Source: Oceanisphaera pacifica (GTDB taxonomy: Bacteria; Pseudomonadota; Gammaproteobacteria; Enterobacterales; Aeromonadaceae). From it: a stretch of DNA of 64,000 nt. The stretch's first letter is position 1. The number at the start of each line of letters is the position of its first letter. A program made the position numbers and the translations under genes. The notes under the pieces were generated by a model. The model worked only from the letters and a program-made list of their open reading frames with translations, had not been told where the DNA came from and did no database searches. Shown piece after piece: positions 1 to 9,036 of the stretch. The stretch is taken from the NCBI RefSeq assembly GCF_017498065.1, contig NZ_JAGDFX010000002.1, positions 1 to 64,000 of the forward strand, written 5' to 3'.

Positions 1-229
1 ACGAAGGTCTTCCTGGGCGTGGTTTTTCTTGTAACCCGGACAAGCCCTCGTTCAAGTAGGCGCTTACCCACTTGTTGACACTGGTTCTACTGACTTTCAA
101 AAATTGCGCAATTTGAGTGCGAGACTTGCCATCTTGAAAATGCGCCAGTGCCAGTAAACGCATCTTCATTTGTATAGACTTTTGCTTACGAGCAAGCGCT
201 GTGAAGTCCGTATTTTTGAAGTCATCCAT
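1..229 (-). mobile_element. IS630-type transposase, N-terminal part, cut by window edge
   Basis: The minus strand encodes an open frame starting with ATG at 229 (MDDFKNTDFTALARKQ...) and running off the left edge. The visible 76 residues form a helix-turn-helix region (SRTQIAQFLKVSRTSVNKW) followed by a basic GLSGLQEKPRPGRPS linker. This is the typical N-terminus of IS630/Tc1-like transposases; the DDE catalytic part lies outside the window. Whether the full element is intact cannot be seen. The sequence just upstream of its start (276-292) also occurs at 37575-37591 and may be part of a terminal repeat. Confidence 0.7.
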
Positions 230-275
230 AGAGTCATCATCAAGTAAGGCTGGGTGGGAACAATTAGACCATATC

Positions 276-341
276 TTTACTTAGATTGGTATGAGTCGCC
301 TGTTAGCAGTCTCATTGACAACGCTTAGCTCAATAAGAGGC
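276..341. repeat. Dispersed repeat next to the IS630-type gene
   Basis: Two repeat pieces lie side by side. The 17-mer tttacttagattggtat (276-292) is identical to 37575-37591. The next 49 bp (293-341) match 32746-32794 at 44 of 49 positions by hand alignment. No gene is visible between 230 and 456. The 17-mer may be an end of an IS630-type element, and the 49-bp unit part of a small non-coding mobile element; both are inference. Confidence 0.55.
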
Positions 342-456
342 TCAGTTTCCTCTTTTATGCATATTTTTAATAGAACAAATATTTAGTGTGTTTGGTATTA
401 CTCATTTATGGTAAAGGGTTAAACTGGGATTGTTTTTTAATGATGGGACATAAGTG

Positions 457-1077
457 ATGACTCAAATGAGTGGTTTTCAACTTAATAATATTCGTGGGGT
501 TATTTTTGACCTAGATGGTACCTTAGCCCATTCCAATCCTGACTTTGTAGGTCTGCGCGCAGAGCTAGGCATTGCCTCTGGTATGGATGTGCTTGAGCAT
601 GTCAACAGTCTAAGTGATGCTGTGGCGCGTAACCAAGCGCTTGAGCTTATTCATGATTATGAAATACGTAGCTCTCAAGCCTCTACCTGGGTAGAAGGAG
701 CCAAAGAGCTGATTGCATATTTACATAAAAGATCACTGCCGCTGGCAATTTTAACGCGCAATATTCCCGAGGCTGCGCACATGACCATCAATAAGCTGGG
801 CATTGATATTCCGCTGGTGTTAACGCGCCATGATGCCGAGCCCAAACCCCATCCCGAAGGCATTCAGTTAATTTGCCAGCAATGGCAGCTAGCGCCGCAA
901 GACATCTTATATATAGGTGATTATTTGTTTGATCTGCAAACCGCACAAAATGCCGGTAGCCGCTGCGCACTCTACTTCCCTGAAAACGCCCCCGATTACG
1001 CACAAGATGCCGATATGCTTGTTACTTGCTATCACCGTTTTATTGATGAGTGGCAACAACATAACGAGCATAAGTGA
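457..1077 (+). CDS. HAD-superfamily hydrolase (phosphatase), subfamily IA
   Basis: A 206-residue soluble protein with the haloacid dehalogenase core. Motif I is FDLDGTLAHS (nucleophile Asp near residue 18), motif II is the Thr in LAILTRN, the motif III Lys lies in EPKPHPEG, and motif IV is IGDYLFD. A small helical cap sits between motifs I and II, as in phosphoglycolate phosphatase-like enzymes. It probably hydrolyses a small phosphorylated metabolite, but the substrate cannot be read from sequence. GTG 454 and ATG 457 are adjacent; ATG 457 is preferred. It is transcribed alone, 125 bp before the next gene, whose function gives no substrate clue. Confidence 0.8.
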   Translation: MTQMSGFQLNNIRGVIFDLDGTLAHSNPDFVGLRAELGIASGMDVLEHVNSLSDAVARNQALELIHDYEIRSSQASTWVEGAKELIAYLHKRSLPLAILTRNIPEAAHMTINKLGIDIPLVLTRHDAEPKPHPEGIQLICQQWQLAPQDILYIGDYLFDLQTAQNAGSRCALYFPENAPDYAQDADMLVTCYHRFIDEWQQHNEHK

Positions 1078-1202
1078 TAGGTGATCACGCTACTGTATGA
1101 AGTTTAAGTAGTTTAGAACACTGCTTAATTTGCTATTGGGTGACTTAAGTGCTGCTTTGGCGTAATCTTGCGGTTTTCAAATGATGAGCAAGGTGGAGTC
1201 TC

Positions 1203-2750
1203 GTGAGCCAAAGTCAGGTGTCTCAAAAAGGCCTTATTGCCTTAATTGAACGGGTAGGAAAACATATTCCTGATCCGGTTATTATTTTTATTTGGTTTTT
1301 TATTGGGGCACTACTGCTAAGTGCTGTTATGGGAGGCCTACAGTTTGAAACCTTTGGCAGCGAAGGTGAACCCATGCAGTGGCAAATTAAGGATATGCTG
1401 GCTGCGGAAAATGTGGTTTGGCTATTCGATAATGCCATTTTAAATAACTGGCTTGGTTTTGGTGGTGGTGTGCTTGGGGTGATTTTAATCGTCATGCTGG
1501 GCGTGGGCGTGGCGGAACACTCAGGATTATTTGGCGCAATTCTTAAAAAGATTAGCCGTTCCTTACCAGAAAAGTGGCTACCCTTATTGCTTGTTTTTAT
1601 TGGTATTATGTCTTCTATTGCCACAGATGCCGGCTACTTAGTGCTTATTCCACTAGCGGGGTTATTGTATGCAGGGCTAGGCAAAAATCCATTAATTGGC
1701 ATGGCGGCAGCATTTGCAGGGGTTTCCGCCGGCTTTAGTGCTAACTTAATTCCTGCCACTCCCATTGATGTTATTATGGGAGTTAACGCCCAAGTGTTTG
1801 CGAAAGCACAAAATATTCCATTTGTTAACGCTAACGGTGAGCCGCTAACACCTGCCACCATGAATTATTACTTTATCTTGGTATCCACCTTTGTGCTTGC
1901 TGCTGTGGGCTCTTGGGTGACGTTAAAAGTAGTTTCTCCTCGTTTAGCACAAAAGCCTTTTGTTATACCAGAAGAGCTAACAATCACCGACTTTGATCTG
2001 TCTTCACAAGAGCGCCGAGGCTTGCGTGCTGCAGGCATAGGTTTGGTGCTGGCGTTACTGGCGCTATGGGGGCTAGCTACTGGTCCTTTGGCGGATTACA
2101 ACACGGGCGATGGGCAAGTCGTTAAGCCTTTTATCAATAACATCATTTTAATGATCACCTTTGTATTTTTAGTAGTAGGGGTGGCGTTTGGAGTCGCGAG
2201 CGGTAAGTTTCGCTCTATGATGGATGTTGTCTCGGCCATGGTGAAACAAATGGACACCATGGGCTATATTTTAGTACTCACTTTCTTTTGTTATAACTTT
2301 CTTGGGCTGCTGAGCTATAGCGGGCTGGGTGCCTATATTACCTATTTGGGCGCATCGTCACTGGTTGCGCTGGGCTTACAAAGCTACCCTATATTATTAT
2401 TAGTCGGATTTGTGTTAGTGACTGGGGTTATTAATATTTTTGTGGGCGGCCTTACCTCAAAATGGATGCTACTGGGGCCTATTTTTATCCCTATGTTATA
2501 CATGGTTAACTCAGAAATGACGCCAGACCTAGTGGCTGCCGCGTTTCGGGTTGCTGACTCTGCGACTAATATCATTACTCCTATGATGAGCTACGCCGGT
2601 ATTATTTTGGCCTTTATGCGCAAGTATAATCCTCAGCTGACCTTTGGTGAGATGATTGCAATGATGGTGCCTTATTCATTAGCCTTTATGGTGGTTTGGA
2701 TTGCACTATTGATTGGCTTTTTCACCTTAGACATTCCTCTCGGCTTTTAA
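1203..2750 (+). CDS. AbgT family transporter
   Basis: A 515-residue inner-membrane protein with about 12-13 hydrophobic segments. It opens with GLIALIERVGKHIPDPVIIF, typical of AbgT (p-aminobenzoyl-glutamate transporter) proteins, and has the conserved SAGFSANLIPATPIDVIMG and DSATNIITPMMSY regions. Family members import p-aminobenzoyl-glutamate or export sulfonamides by proton coupling; which applies here is unknown. Translation starts at GTG 1203 behind AAGGTGGAG. No abgAB peptidase genes lie beside it, so a folate-salvage role is not supported by context. A strong hairpin terminator follows. Confidence 0.85.
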   Translation: MSQSQVSQKGLIALIERVGKHIPDPVIIFIWFFIGALLLSAVMGGLQFETFGSEGEPMQWQIKDMLAAENVVWLFDNAILNNWLGFGGGVLGVILIVMLGVGVAEHSGLFGAILKKISRSLPEKWLPLLLVFIGIMSSIATDAGYLVLIPLAGLLYAGLGKNPLIGMAAAFAGVSAGFSANLIPATPIDVIMGVNAQVFAKAQNIPFVNANGEPLTPATMNYYFILVSTFVLAAVGSWVTLKVVSPRLAQKPFVIPEELTITDFDLSSQERRGLRAAGIGLVLALLALWGLATGPLADYNTGDGQVVKPFINNIILMITFVFLVVGVAFGVASGKFRSMMDVVSAMVKQMDTMGYILVLTFFCYNFLGLLSYSGLGAYITYLGASSLVALGLQSYPILLLVGFVLVTGVINIFVGGLTSKWMLLGPIFIPMLYMVNSEMTPDLVAAAFRVADSATNIITPMMSYAGIILAFMRKYNPQLTFGEMIAMMVPYSLAFMVVWIALLIGFFTLDIPLGF

Positions 2751-2773
2751 AAAGTAAAACAGATGCTGTACTG

Positions 2774-2798
2774 AAACACCCACATCTGTGGGTGTTTT
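2774..2798 (+). terminator. Rho-independent terminator after the AbgT gene
   Basis: Perfect 11-bp arms 2774-2784 and 2787-2797 (aaacacccaca / tgtgggtgttt) with a tight loop and a short T run, 23 bp after the stop codon. Confidence 0.8.
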
Positions 2799-2872
2799 AG
2801 TATCCAGCCATCTTTTATTTAGCCGTTTTAGCTCCTTAGCGTGACAAAAGAGAGTGATCTGGTTGATGTTAA

Positions 2873-2892
2873 GAATGACATTCAATATCATT
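2873..2892 (+). promoter_or_regulatory. Possible Fur box before the TonB-dependent receptor gene
   Basis: The 20-mer gaatgacattcaatatcatt lies 35 bp before the start codon and resembles the Fur consensus of repeated GATAAT-like hexamers in inverted order. The match is imperfect. Iron control is expected for this receptor class, so the site is plausible but unproven. Confidence 0.45.
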
Positions 2893-2927
2893 TAGCAACT
2901 TAATGAAATGGATATGAGAGACAAATA

Positions 2928-4976
2928 GTGGAAAAGTACAGTACTGCTCAATTAGTGATCTTGTCTTTACTAGGAAGTGTCGCTGTTAGCGCAAATGCCG
3001 CACAAGACAAGGCGTCTGGCGTATATCAATTTGAGCAGATTACTGTGCTCGGTAGCGCACAAGAGTCTGAGGTTTTCGTTAATCCGGCCTCTGTGAGTGT
3101 GGTTGGGCAAGAAGAAATAAAAAATATTGCTCCTCAGTCTGTGGCCAGTTACCTGCGCAAAGTGCCGGGGGTACAAATAATAGAAGAGGGCGTTGAGCGT
3201 ATTTCTATTCGGGGCGAAGGCTCTAACCGCGTGGCCATTGCGATTGATGGACAAAAGCTTTCTGATCACAGCGGTTATGGTCAGCCGTTATTAATAGACC
3301 CAGCCAGCATAGAGCGCATTGAAGTTTTACGTGGCTCGTCTTCAGTGGTGTCGGGCAGCCGCGCCATTGGTGGCGTGGTGAATATTATTACTAAAAAAGG
3401 CGCTGATAAACCACTCGAAGTCACCACCAGTGCTGGTTACTTTTCTGCAACCCGTGGCTATCGTGCCTCAACCAGTATAGCCGGCAGCCAAGGCGACTTT
3501 GATTATCGATTAGGTTTTTCTCGCTCAGAGCTAGGTGATAGACAAACTGCAAACCAGCGTTTAACACCCAGCGATAGTGATGATAAAAACTACTCGGGCC
3601 ACTTAGGCTATAGCCACGGCAAGCACAGCTTCGCTATTAAGGCCATGGAATATGAAGTAGCCGCTAAGCCCTACACTAAAGATTACAACGTAGACTTTGA
3701 TATTGATATTGATCTTCCGAAGCGAGAACTCACTAAATATGCGTTTTTTTACCAAGGTGATGATCTCACTGAACAGATAAAAAAGTTAAAAGTTGATGTT
3801 TTTCAGCAGGATATAGAAAGAGAACTATATAATGATATTACTCCTAAAGATTATGTTATTGCGGAAGACCCTAGAACGCCGCGGAACATTATTGCAACTT
3901 CTAGTGATAAGCAGCGTACCCAAGGCATTAACCTGCTATCTGAGCTGGAGTTAATAGAAGAGCACGATACTGTTATAGGCTTGGAGTATGAAAAGGATAA
4001 CTTAGAAAGTAAGAAAAATAATATAATTACTTCTGGCGGAGGCATGTCATTTCCTAGCATCAACTATGATGAAGCTAACATTACCACCCAATCTGCTTTT
4101 ATTCAGCATTCGGTTCCCTTGCACGAAGATATCACGGCTACCCTAGGTGCACGCCATTATCGAGTAGAAGCTAAACAAGATAAATCTTTAACTAACAATA
4201 AACCTAATGATTTGTTGAATAATTCTGATAGCCACACCGTGGGTGCAGCAAGCTTAGTATGGCAACCTGCAGATGCTTGGATATTACGCGCTAATGTATC
4301 TCAAGGTTATGTCTACCCCACCTTAGGGCAGTTATTTTTAACAACTATTTCTGGCGGGACTGTTGTTAATAATAATGCTGAATTGCAGCCGGAAACTTCA
4401 ATTACGTATGAAACTGGTGCCCGTTTTCAAAATGAGAGTTGGATACTAGATGCCAACCTTTTTTATAGCAGGGCAAAAAACTATATTAAATCCGTTCCTA
4501 CCAATTCGGGTCGTAAAGATGAAATTAACAAGAACCTAGATCAAGCCAACAGCTTTGGCTTGGAGTTACAGCTAGAAAAAGAACTGGTTGATCTAAACCT
4601 AACGCCTTATGTTACCGGCACCCTAATGCGCCGCGAGCTTAAAACCGCAGATTATACAACCTATGACAGCGGCACTCCCAGCTTCTTTGGTCAGGTAGGG
4701 GTTAAACAAGCCCACGATATAAACGACTGGCAAGGTGAAGTCGACTTTTATGTACAAGCCGCCACCAAAGCTAAAGATATTACGGACGATCGTAGGGGAG
4801 ATTTATACAGTGCCGGTTACGGCGTATTTAACCTGCGCTACAACCTAACTAACTTTGATAACCTGCGCTTTGGTGTTGAGTTAAATAACTTACTCGATAA
4901 AGACTATCGCCAAAGTAAAGAAGAAATGCGCGGCGCAGGCCGAAGCTTTAACGCCTTTGCCAGCTACACCTTCTAG
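2928..4976 (+). CDS. TonB-dependent outer-membrane receptor (iron compound uptake, ligand unknown)
   Basis: A 682-residue precursor. The signal peptide ends near residue 24 (VAVSANA|A). It is followed by a TonB box-like EQITVLGS, a plug domain at about 50-160 (ISIRGEGSNRVAIAIDG, EVLRGSSSVVSGSRAIGGVV) and a 22-strand-type barrel ending in the outer-membrane signature FASYTF. The barrel segment GYVYPTLGQLF...ELQPETS corresponds to the FRAP/NPxL region of haem and siderophore receptors but is divergent, so the ligand is open. The start is GTG 2928 with GAGAG upstream; the nearby ATG 2908 frame stops at once. No periplasmic or ABC partners are adjacent; energy would come from TonB encoded elsewhere. 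Confidence 0.85.
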   Translation: MEKYSTAQLVILSLLGSVAVSANAAQDKASGVYQFEQITVLGSAQESEVFVNPASVSVVGQEEIKNIAPQSVASYLRKVPGVQIIEEGVERISIRGEGSNRVAIAIDGQKLSDHSGYGQPLLIDPASIERIEVLRGSSSVVSGSRAIGGVVNIITKKGADKPLEVTTSAGYFSATRGYRASTSIAGSQGDFDYRLGFSRSELGDRQTANQRLTPSDSDDKNYSGHLGYSHGKHSFAIKAMEYEVAAKPYTKDYNVDFDIDIDLPKRELTKYAFFYQGDDLTEQIKKLKVDVFQQDIERELYNDITPKDYVIAEDPRTPRNIIATSSDKQRTQGINLLSELELIEEHDTVIGLEYEKDNLESKKNNIITSGGGMSFPSINYDEANITTQSAFIQHSVPLHEDITATLGARHYRVEAKQDKSLTNNKPNDLLNNSDSHTVGAASLVWQPADAWILRANVSQGYVYPTLGQLFLTTISGGTVVNNNAELQPETSITYETGARFQNESWILDANLFYSRAKNYIKSVPTNSGRKDEINKNLDQANSFGLELQLEKELVDLNLTPYVTGTLMRRELKTADYTTYDSGTPSFFGQVGVKQAHDINDWQGEVDFYVQAATKAKDITDDRRGDLYSAGYGVFNLRYNLTNFDNLRFGVELNNLLDKDYRQSKEEMRGAGRSFNAFASYTF

Positions 4977-5016
4977 CCTATAACGAGGTGGCGCTAAGTC
5001 ATCACAACGCTATTCA

Positions 5017-5042
5017 ATAGGCGGTAATTCATTACCGCCTAT
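5017..5042 (+). terminator. Hairpin after the TonB-dependent receptor gene
   Basis: Perfect 12-bp inverted repeat (ataggcggtaat at 5017-5028, attaccgcctat at 5031-5042). It lacks a T run, so it may be an RNA stabiliser or weak terminator rather than a strong rho-independent stop. Confidence 0.5.
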
Positions 5043-5152
5043 CCTTCACTACCCAGACATCCAGCTCACTTCCCTAGATAACTTCCCTAAACAGTCATTA
5101 TTCTCTATTTAAATATCCAACCTACTTATCATGACAGTCATGGTTAGTTAGG

Positions 5153-5336
5153 CTTCCCAAAATGCTCCCGTGCAAGCATCTTCTTCATTCGCTTTTCTAG
5201 CCATGCTCGGCGGTGCTCATAGCTGCGCCCTGTGGCTTTGTCTTTGCCGCATAAAAATACCCCTCTTACTGTGCGGCTCACAGTGATAAAAGGGCGTATC
5301 TTGTAAACTAATCTGCTCTACTCGTGGTTTAGGCAT
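5153..5336 (-). pseudogene. Remnant of a REP-associated tyrosine transposase (RAYT, IS200-like)
   Basis: On the minus strand, ATG 5336 begins [19 protein letters not shown], the typical start of RAYT/TnpA-REP proteins. The reading frame then shifts: a 2-nt loss after the HC codons separates it from [20 protein letters not shown] and [20 protein letters not shown] in another frame. The remainder, including the HUH and catalytic Tyr region, is missing. The gene is dead. The surrounding 4977-5547 gap otherwise holds only the hairpin at 5017-5042 and the TGTACA repeats described next. Confidence 0.75.
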
Positions 5337-5478
5337 CCTAGCCTCCCCAATCATTCAAAATTAATTTGACTATCTAAGTGTAGACCGCTGTTTAAAATTT
5401 AAATACTTAACTGGCTGTCTGCTTAATAAGGGTGGGCGCGAGTGAGTTGAGTTGGGTGTCTTAGTAAATAAAGTTTGT

Positions 5479-5554
5479 TGTACAAGCTTGACCTAAATGT
5501 ACAACATGAGCTAAATTGCATTCATTAGCTGTACAAAAGGATATTACATGTACA
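5479..5554 (+). promoter_or_regulatory. Two TGTACA-N13-TGTACA direct repeats (probable MerR/LitR operator)
   Basis: TGTACA occurs at 5479-5484, 5498-5503, 5530-5535 and 5549-5554. Each pair is separated by exactly 13 bp (19-bp period), and the pairs by 26 bp. The last copy overlaps the start codon of the first gene (ATGTACAAG). Operators with repeated TGTACA motifs have been described for LitR/MlrA-type MerR regulators, and such a regulator is encoded two genes downstream. The likely reading is autoregulation and control of the photolyase operon. The sites are seen directly; the binding protein is inferred. Confidence 0.65.
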
Positions 5555-6510
5555 AGTTTGATCCCCAGATTATTCGCGTTGGCATCAGTGGTTGCTTAAT
5601 TGGGCAAAAAGTACGTTTTGATGGTGGTCATAAACGTTCCGATTTTTGTACCAATCAACTGGCAAAGCATGTTGAGCTCGTGCCTCTTTGCCCCGAAATG
5701 GCCATTGGTTTAGGTACGCCACGCCCCAGTATTCGGCTGGTTGGTCAGGGTAGTGAGGGTGAAGAAGTTATTGCCCAAACTGCCAAAGGCGATGATGTTA
5801 CCGAGGCCTTGCGTGACTACGGCAAGAAAATGGCGGCGCAGTTTTCAGGATTAAGCGGCTATGTGTTGTGCGCTAAATCGCCCAGCTGTGGCATGGAGCG
5901 CGTGCGGGTTTATCATGAAAGCGGTAAAGGCAATGCCAAGGTTGGCGTGGGTATTTATACCGCCGAGTTAATGAAAGCTTTGCCATTACTGCCTTTAGAA
6001 GAAGATGGTCGGCTGAATGATGACATATTGCGCGAAAATTTTGTGACGCGTATTTTTGCGCTGCATGATTGGCAGTGCCTGTGTCATGAAGGGTTAACCA
6101 GTGGCGGATTGATTGCGTTTCATAGCCGTTATAAATACTTACTAATGGCGCACCACAGAGACAGCTATCAGGCATTGGGTAAGCTATTGGCTGACTTATC
6201 ATCAGACGTAGAAGCGAAAGCCGAGGCATATATTGCCGGATTAATGAGCGCCTTAGCGAAGCCGGTAACCCGCAAAGAGCACACCAATGTGTTGCAACAT
6301 TTGCAGGGTTATTTTAAGCGCGATCTTCATTCTCGCCAGCGCCAAGAGCTTGCCCACACCATACATCAGTACCGAGACGGCATGTTGCCTTTGCTGGCGC
6401 CCATTACGCTGTTACGTCACTACTTAAATGAATTCCCTAATGACTATCTGCAACAGCAGGTCTACTTAAATCCGCATCCGGAGGCATTGCGATTACGCTA
6501 TGGCATCTAA
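5548..6510 (+). CDS. DUF523-DUF1722 fusion protein (YbgA-like)
   Basis: A 320-residue soluble protein. The N-terminal half is DUF523 with its conserved features GISGCLIGQKVRFDGGHK, PLCPEMAIGLGTPR and CAKSPSCGMERV; the cysteines suggest a metal or Fe-S site, which is not established. The C-terminal half (from about residue 190, HSRYKYLLMAHH) is DUF1722, the domain that makes up E. coli YbgA. In E. coli ybgA directly precedes the photolyase gene phr, and here the same linkage holds with one regulator gene between. The biochemical role is unknown; a link to light or DNA-damage response is inferred from context. Its stop overlaps the next gene by 11 bp, so it heads an operon. The ATG lies inside a TGTACA repeat. 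Confidence 0.85.
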   Translation: MYKFDPQIIRVGISGCLIGQKVRFDGGHKRSDFCTNQLAKHVELVPLCPEMAIGLGTPRPSIRLVGQGSEGEEVIAQTAKGDDVTEALRDYGKKMAAQFSGLSGYVLCAKSPSCGMERVRVYHESGKGNAKVGVGIYTAELMKALPLLPLEEDGRLNDDILRENFVTRIFALHDWQCLCHEGLTSGGLIAFHSRYKYLLMAHHRDSYQALGKLLADLSSDVEAKAEAYIAGLMSALAKPVTRKEHTNVLQHLQGYFKRDLHSRQRQELAHTIHQYRDGMLPLLAPITLLRHYLNEFPNDYLQQQVYLNPHPEALRLRYGI

Positions 6511-7363
6511 TTCTCACTCTACGCCACCCATTCAATATCCCATTCCGATCCGTGAGGTGGCAAAGTTAACCGGCATCAATCCCGTTACGTTACGTGCTTG
6601 GCAGCGCCGTTATGGACTTATAACCCCAGCGCGTACCGAAAAAGGCCATCGTTTATATAGCGAGCAAGATGTGGCCACTTTACGCCAAATACTGCATTGG
6701 TTAGAGCAAGGAGTGAGCATAGGGCAAGTGAAAGGCTTACTGGAGCAGCCCGAACCTCAAGCTAGCGGCTCAAATTGGCAGCAGGCGCAAGACACGCTTA
6801 TGCGCTCAGCCTGTGAGCTAAATCTCAATCGTTTGGCCACTGAGCTACAAGACTTAATCAATCTTTATCCTGTGGAGTTGATTTTGCGTCGTGTGATAGA
6901 GCCTTGGCTATTGGCATTAAGTCAGTTGCAGCGCCCCGATGCGCAACTGATTGAGCAATGTGCCAGCTCGCTGTTAACACGATTATTGCAGCAGTTATTA
7001 ACCATTAAAAGCGGCCCCGTGATTGCGGTGGCCAGAGTAGGGCAAGTATCGGAGCAGGCCGCATTATTGGTGCAATTTGAGCTACAAGGGCTTGAGTGTC
7101 GCAGTATTAATTTAGGCTTGTTAGACCCAGTTACTTTGCCATTGGCCGAAGGGCGACTCAAGTTTGACGCCCTTGTGATCGTACTCGGCAGTGGTTTAAC
7201 GGGGCGAGATGTTAGTGAGATGAATAACGTATTGCCAGAGCATTGCTTTTTGGTTGGGGAGCTTGGGCGAATTTATCAATCCCAAGAGAGCCTAGCACGT
7301 CCATATTCAAGCACGGTCAGTGAGCTTGCGAGGGAAGATAATGCAGCATTTAGTGTGGTTTAG
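6500..7363 (+). CDS. MerR-family regulator, LitR/CarH-like but without cobalamin-binding residues
   Basis: A 287-residue protein. Residues 15-85 form a MerR winged HTH ([35 protein letters not shown]). The remaining 200 residues align in layout with the helical bundle and Rossmann-like B12 domain of CarH/LitR photoreceptors. The usual Glu-His of the bundle is replaced by IEQCASSLL, and the ExHxxG loop by [13 protein letters not shown], so no cobalamin ligand His is present. It resembles class II LitR proteins, which rely on a separate photosensor or another signal; this is inference. The gene overlaps both neighbours (11 bp upstream, 23 bp with phrB) and probably binds the TGTACA repeats. Confidence 0.75.
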   Translation: MASNSHSTPPIQYPIPIREVAKLTGINPVTLRAWQRRYGLITPARTEKGHRLYSEQDVATLRQILHWLEQGVSIGQVKGLLEQPEPQASGSNWQQAQDTLMRSACELNLNRLATELQDLINLYPVELILRRVIEPWLLALSQLQRPDAQLIEQCASSLLTRLLQQLLTIKSGPVIAVARVGQVSEQAALLVQFELQGLECRSINLGLLDPVTLPLAEGRLKFDALVIVLGSGLTGRDVSEMNNVLPEHCFLVGELGRIYQSQESLARPYSSTVSELAREDNAAFSVV

Positions 7364-8756
7364 ATCTGACTTAAGAGTGGCAGACAACCCAGCACTCTAT
7401 GAAGCCTGCGCCAATGGTGCTCAGGTGAGTGCTATCTATGTTGATTGCCCTGAACAATGGCAGCTACATCATCGCTCGCCAATACAAAGGGACTTTTTAA
7501 GCCGTCATTTGCAAGCATTAAGCGAACAGCTGGCCGCTTTAGGTATTCCTTTTACCCTGTTAAGTGCTAACACTTTTGCAGAGGTGCCTGAGGTATTGGC
7601 TGCTTGGTTAGCGAAACATCCCCACCATGCCTTATATGCCAACAGAGAAGTGGCGATTGACGAGCGCCGCCGTGATAAATCCGTGCAGCAGCGCGTAAAA
7701 GACATCATAGATATTCGGGTCTTTAATGGTGACTGTGTCTTTAACCCAGGCAGCCTAACTACCTTAAATGGCGATATGTATAAGGTGTTTACCCCCTTTG
7801 CCAAAACCTGGTTAGCCGCGCTACGTAATACCGGATACCGCCTATTGCCCGCTCCTAACGCCCAAGGCGATGCCCTCGCTGTTACCCAGTGCGATTTGAG
7901 TGGTGAGCGTACCTGTAGTAAGCAGTGGCCGGCGGGCGAAAAGCAGGCGGCCGAGCAACTGGCCTTATTTTGCGATAGCCACTTATTGGATTATGGACAG
8001 CGACGAGATTTTCCGGCCGTGACTGGCACCAGCCAATTATCGCCTTATTTAGCGCTAGGCATTCTCTCGCCCAATCAATGTTTAGCGGCCATAGAGCAGG
8101 CATTAGGTACCTTGCCTACCAGTCGCGGTGAACGTGGTTTTATGTGGTTAAACGAAATTATTTGGCGTGAATTTTATCGTCATTTAATGGTGGCGTATCC
8201 GCGACTATCGATGAATCGCGCTTTTAAACCCGAAACCGAGGCACTGCAATGGAGCCAAGACCAAGCAGGCTTTGCAGCTTGGTGCCAAGGTCAAACCGGC
8301 TATCCCATTGTTGATGCGGCCATGCGTTGTTTGAATGAAACCGGTTGGATGCATAATCGCTTACGCATGATAGTGGCCAGCTTTTTAACCAAAGACTTAC
8401 ACCTAAGTTGGCGTCAAGGCGAAGACTACTTTATGTCACGCCTTATTGATGGCGAGTTGGCGGCCAATAATGGTGGTTGGCAGTGGGCCGCAGGCACAGG
8501 CGCCGATGCCGCCCCGTATTTTCGCGTGTTTAACCCCAGTACACAAAGCAAGCGCTTTGATGAACAAGGCGACTTTATTCGCCAATGGGTACCCGAGCTT
8601 GCCAAAGTGCCCGCTAAGTTTATTCATCAACCACAAACTTGGTTAGAGCAACATCAGTTGGGGCATACCTATCCGCCGCCCATTGTGGATCATAACCGAG
8701 CGCGTAAATATGCGATTGCGATGTTTGATGCGCTAAAAGATCAGGAGCCATCATGA
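7341..8756 (+). CDS. phrB: Deoxyribodipyrimidine photolyase (class I CPD)
   Basis: A 471-residue FAD enzyme that uses blue light to split cyclobutane pyrimidine dimers. The N-terminal antenna domain starts [19 protein letters not shown]. The C-terminal FAD domain shows the family signature ([48 protein letters not shown]). Length matches E. coli Phr (472 aa). ATG 7341 follows AGGGAAG and gives the correct N-terminus; the gene begins inside the end of the MerR gene, implying translational coupling. It is the only intact classical light-repair gene of the cluster. Its stop codon overlaps the ATG of a broken SDR gene. Confidence 0.95.
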   Translation: MQHLVWFRSDLRVADNPALYEACANGAQVSAIYVDCPEQWQLHHRSPIQRDFLSRHLQALSEQLAALGIPFTLLSANTFAEVPEVLAAWLAKHPHHALYANREVAIDERRRDKSVQQRVKDIIDIRVFNGDCVFNPGSLTTLNGDMYKVFTPFAKTWLAALRNTGYRLLPAPNAQGDALAVTQCDLSGERTCSKQWPAGEKQAAEQLALFCDSHLLDYGQRRDFPAVTGTSQLSPYLALGILSPNQCLAAIEQALGTLPTSRGERGFMWLNEIIWREFYRHLMVAYPRLSMNRAFKPETEALQWSQDQAGFAAWCQGQTGYPIVDAAMRCLNETGWMHNRLRMIVASFLTKDLHLSWRQGEDYFMSRLIDGELAANNGGWQWAAGTGADAAPYFRVFNPSTQSKRFDEQGDFIRQWVPELAKVPAKFIHQPQTWLEQHQLGHTYPPPIVDHNRARKYAIAMFDALKDQEPS

Positions 8757-8849
8757 GCCAAAGTGCCCCTAGATTATGCCGCCGATGGCTGGCAAGTGGT
8801 GGCAGTAGGGCGAGATGCCGATAAGTTAGCCCATGCCCTAGAGGAATAA
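8753..8849 (+). pseudogene. Short-chain dehydrogenase (SDR) remnant
   Basis: ATG 8753 overlaps the phrB stop (ATGA), the layout expected for a coupled downstream gene. The first codons (MSQSA) are followed by a break into the frame 8772-8849, which reads DYAADGWQVVAVGRDADKLA and ends at TAA. This matches the first beta-alpha-beta segment of SDR proteins; the Gly-rich NAD motif before it and about 200 residues after it are gone. SDR genes commonly follow phrB in related light-induced clusters, so this looks like an internal deletion within a once longer operon. Confidence 0.7.
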
Positions 8850-8852
8850 ACT

Positions 8853-9036
8853 CAAGGCTTTGCGCTTAATTGGCGCTATACCCTGGCGGTGCCCGTAGAT
8901 GGTAAGGTGTGGGATATCGACTTTAACGACTGGATGTACCAACTGGACGAGCATAGAGTATTAAATCGTGCAGACATGACCAAGTGGGGCATATAAAGTC
9001 GGTGAAGTAACGCTATGGATAGAGCGCAAGCACTAG
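8853..9036 (+). pseudogene. DUF3833 protein remnant (C-terminal part)
   Basis: The frame 8853-8996 reads GFALNWRYTLAVPVDGKVW, then DIDFNDWMYQLDEHRVLNR and ADMTKWGI, stopping at TAA. A +1 shift continues it as KVGEVTLWIERKH to TAG at 9034-9036. This is the conserved C-terminal block of DUF3833 lipoproteins, another regular member of photolyase/LitR clusters. Roughly the first two thirds of the gene are missing and the tail is frameshifted. The following 9037-9147 has an open but unrecognised tail (AEERETQAEFEWLKCKQL) that may be debris of a further gene. Confidence 0.7.
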
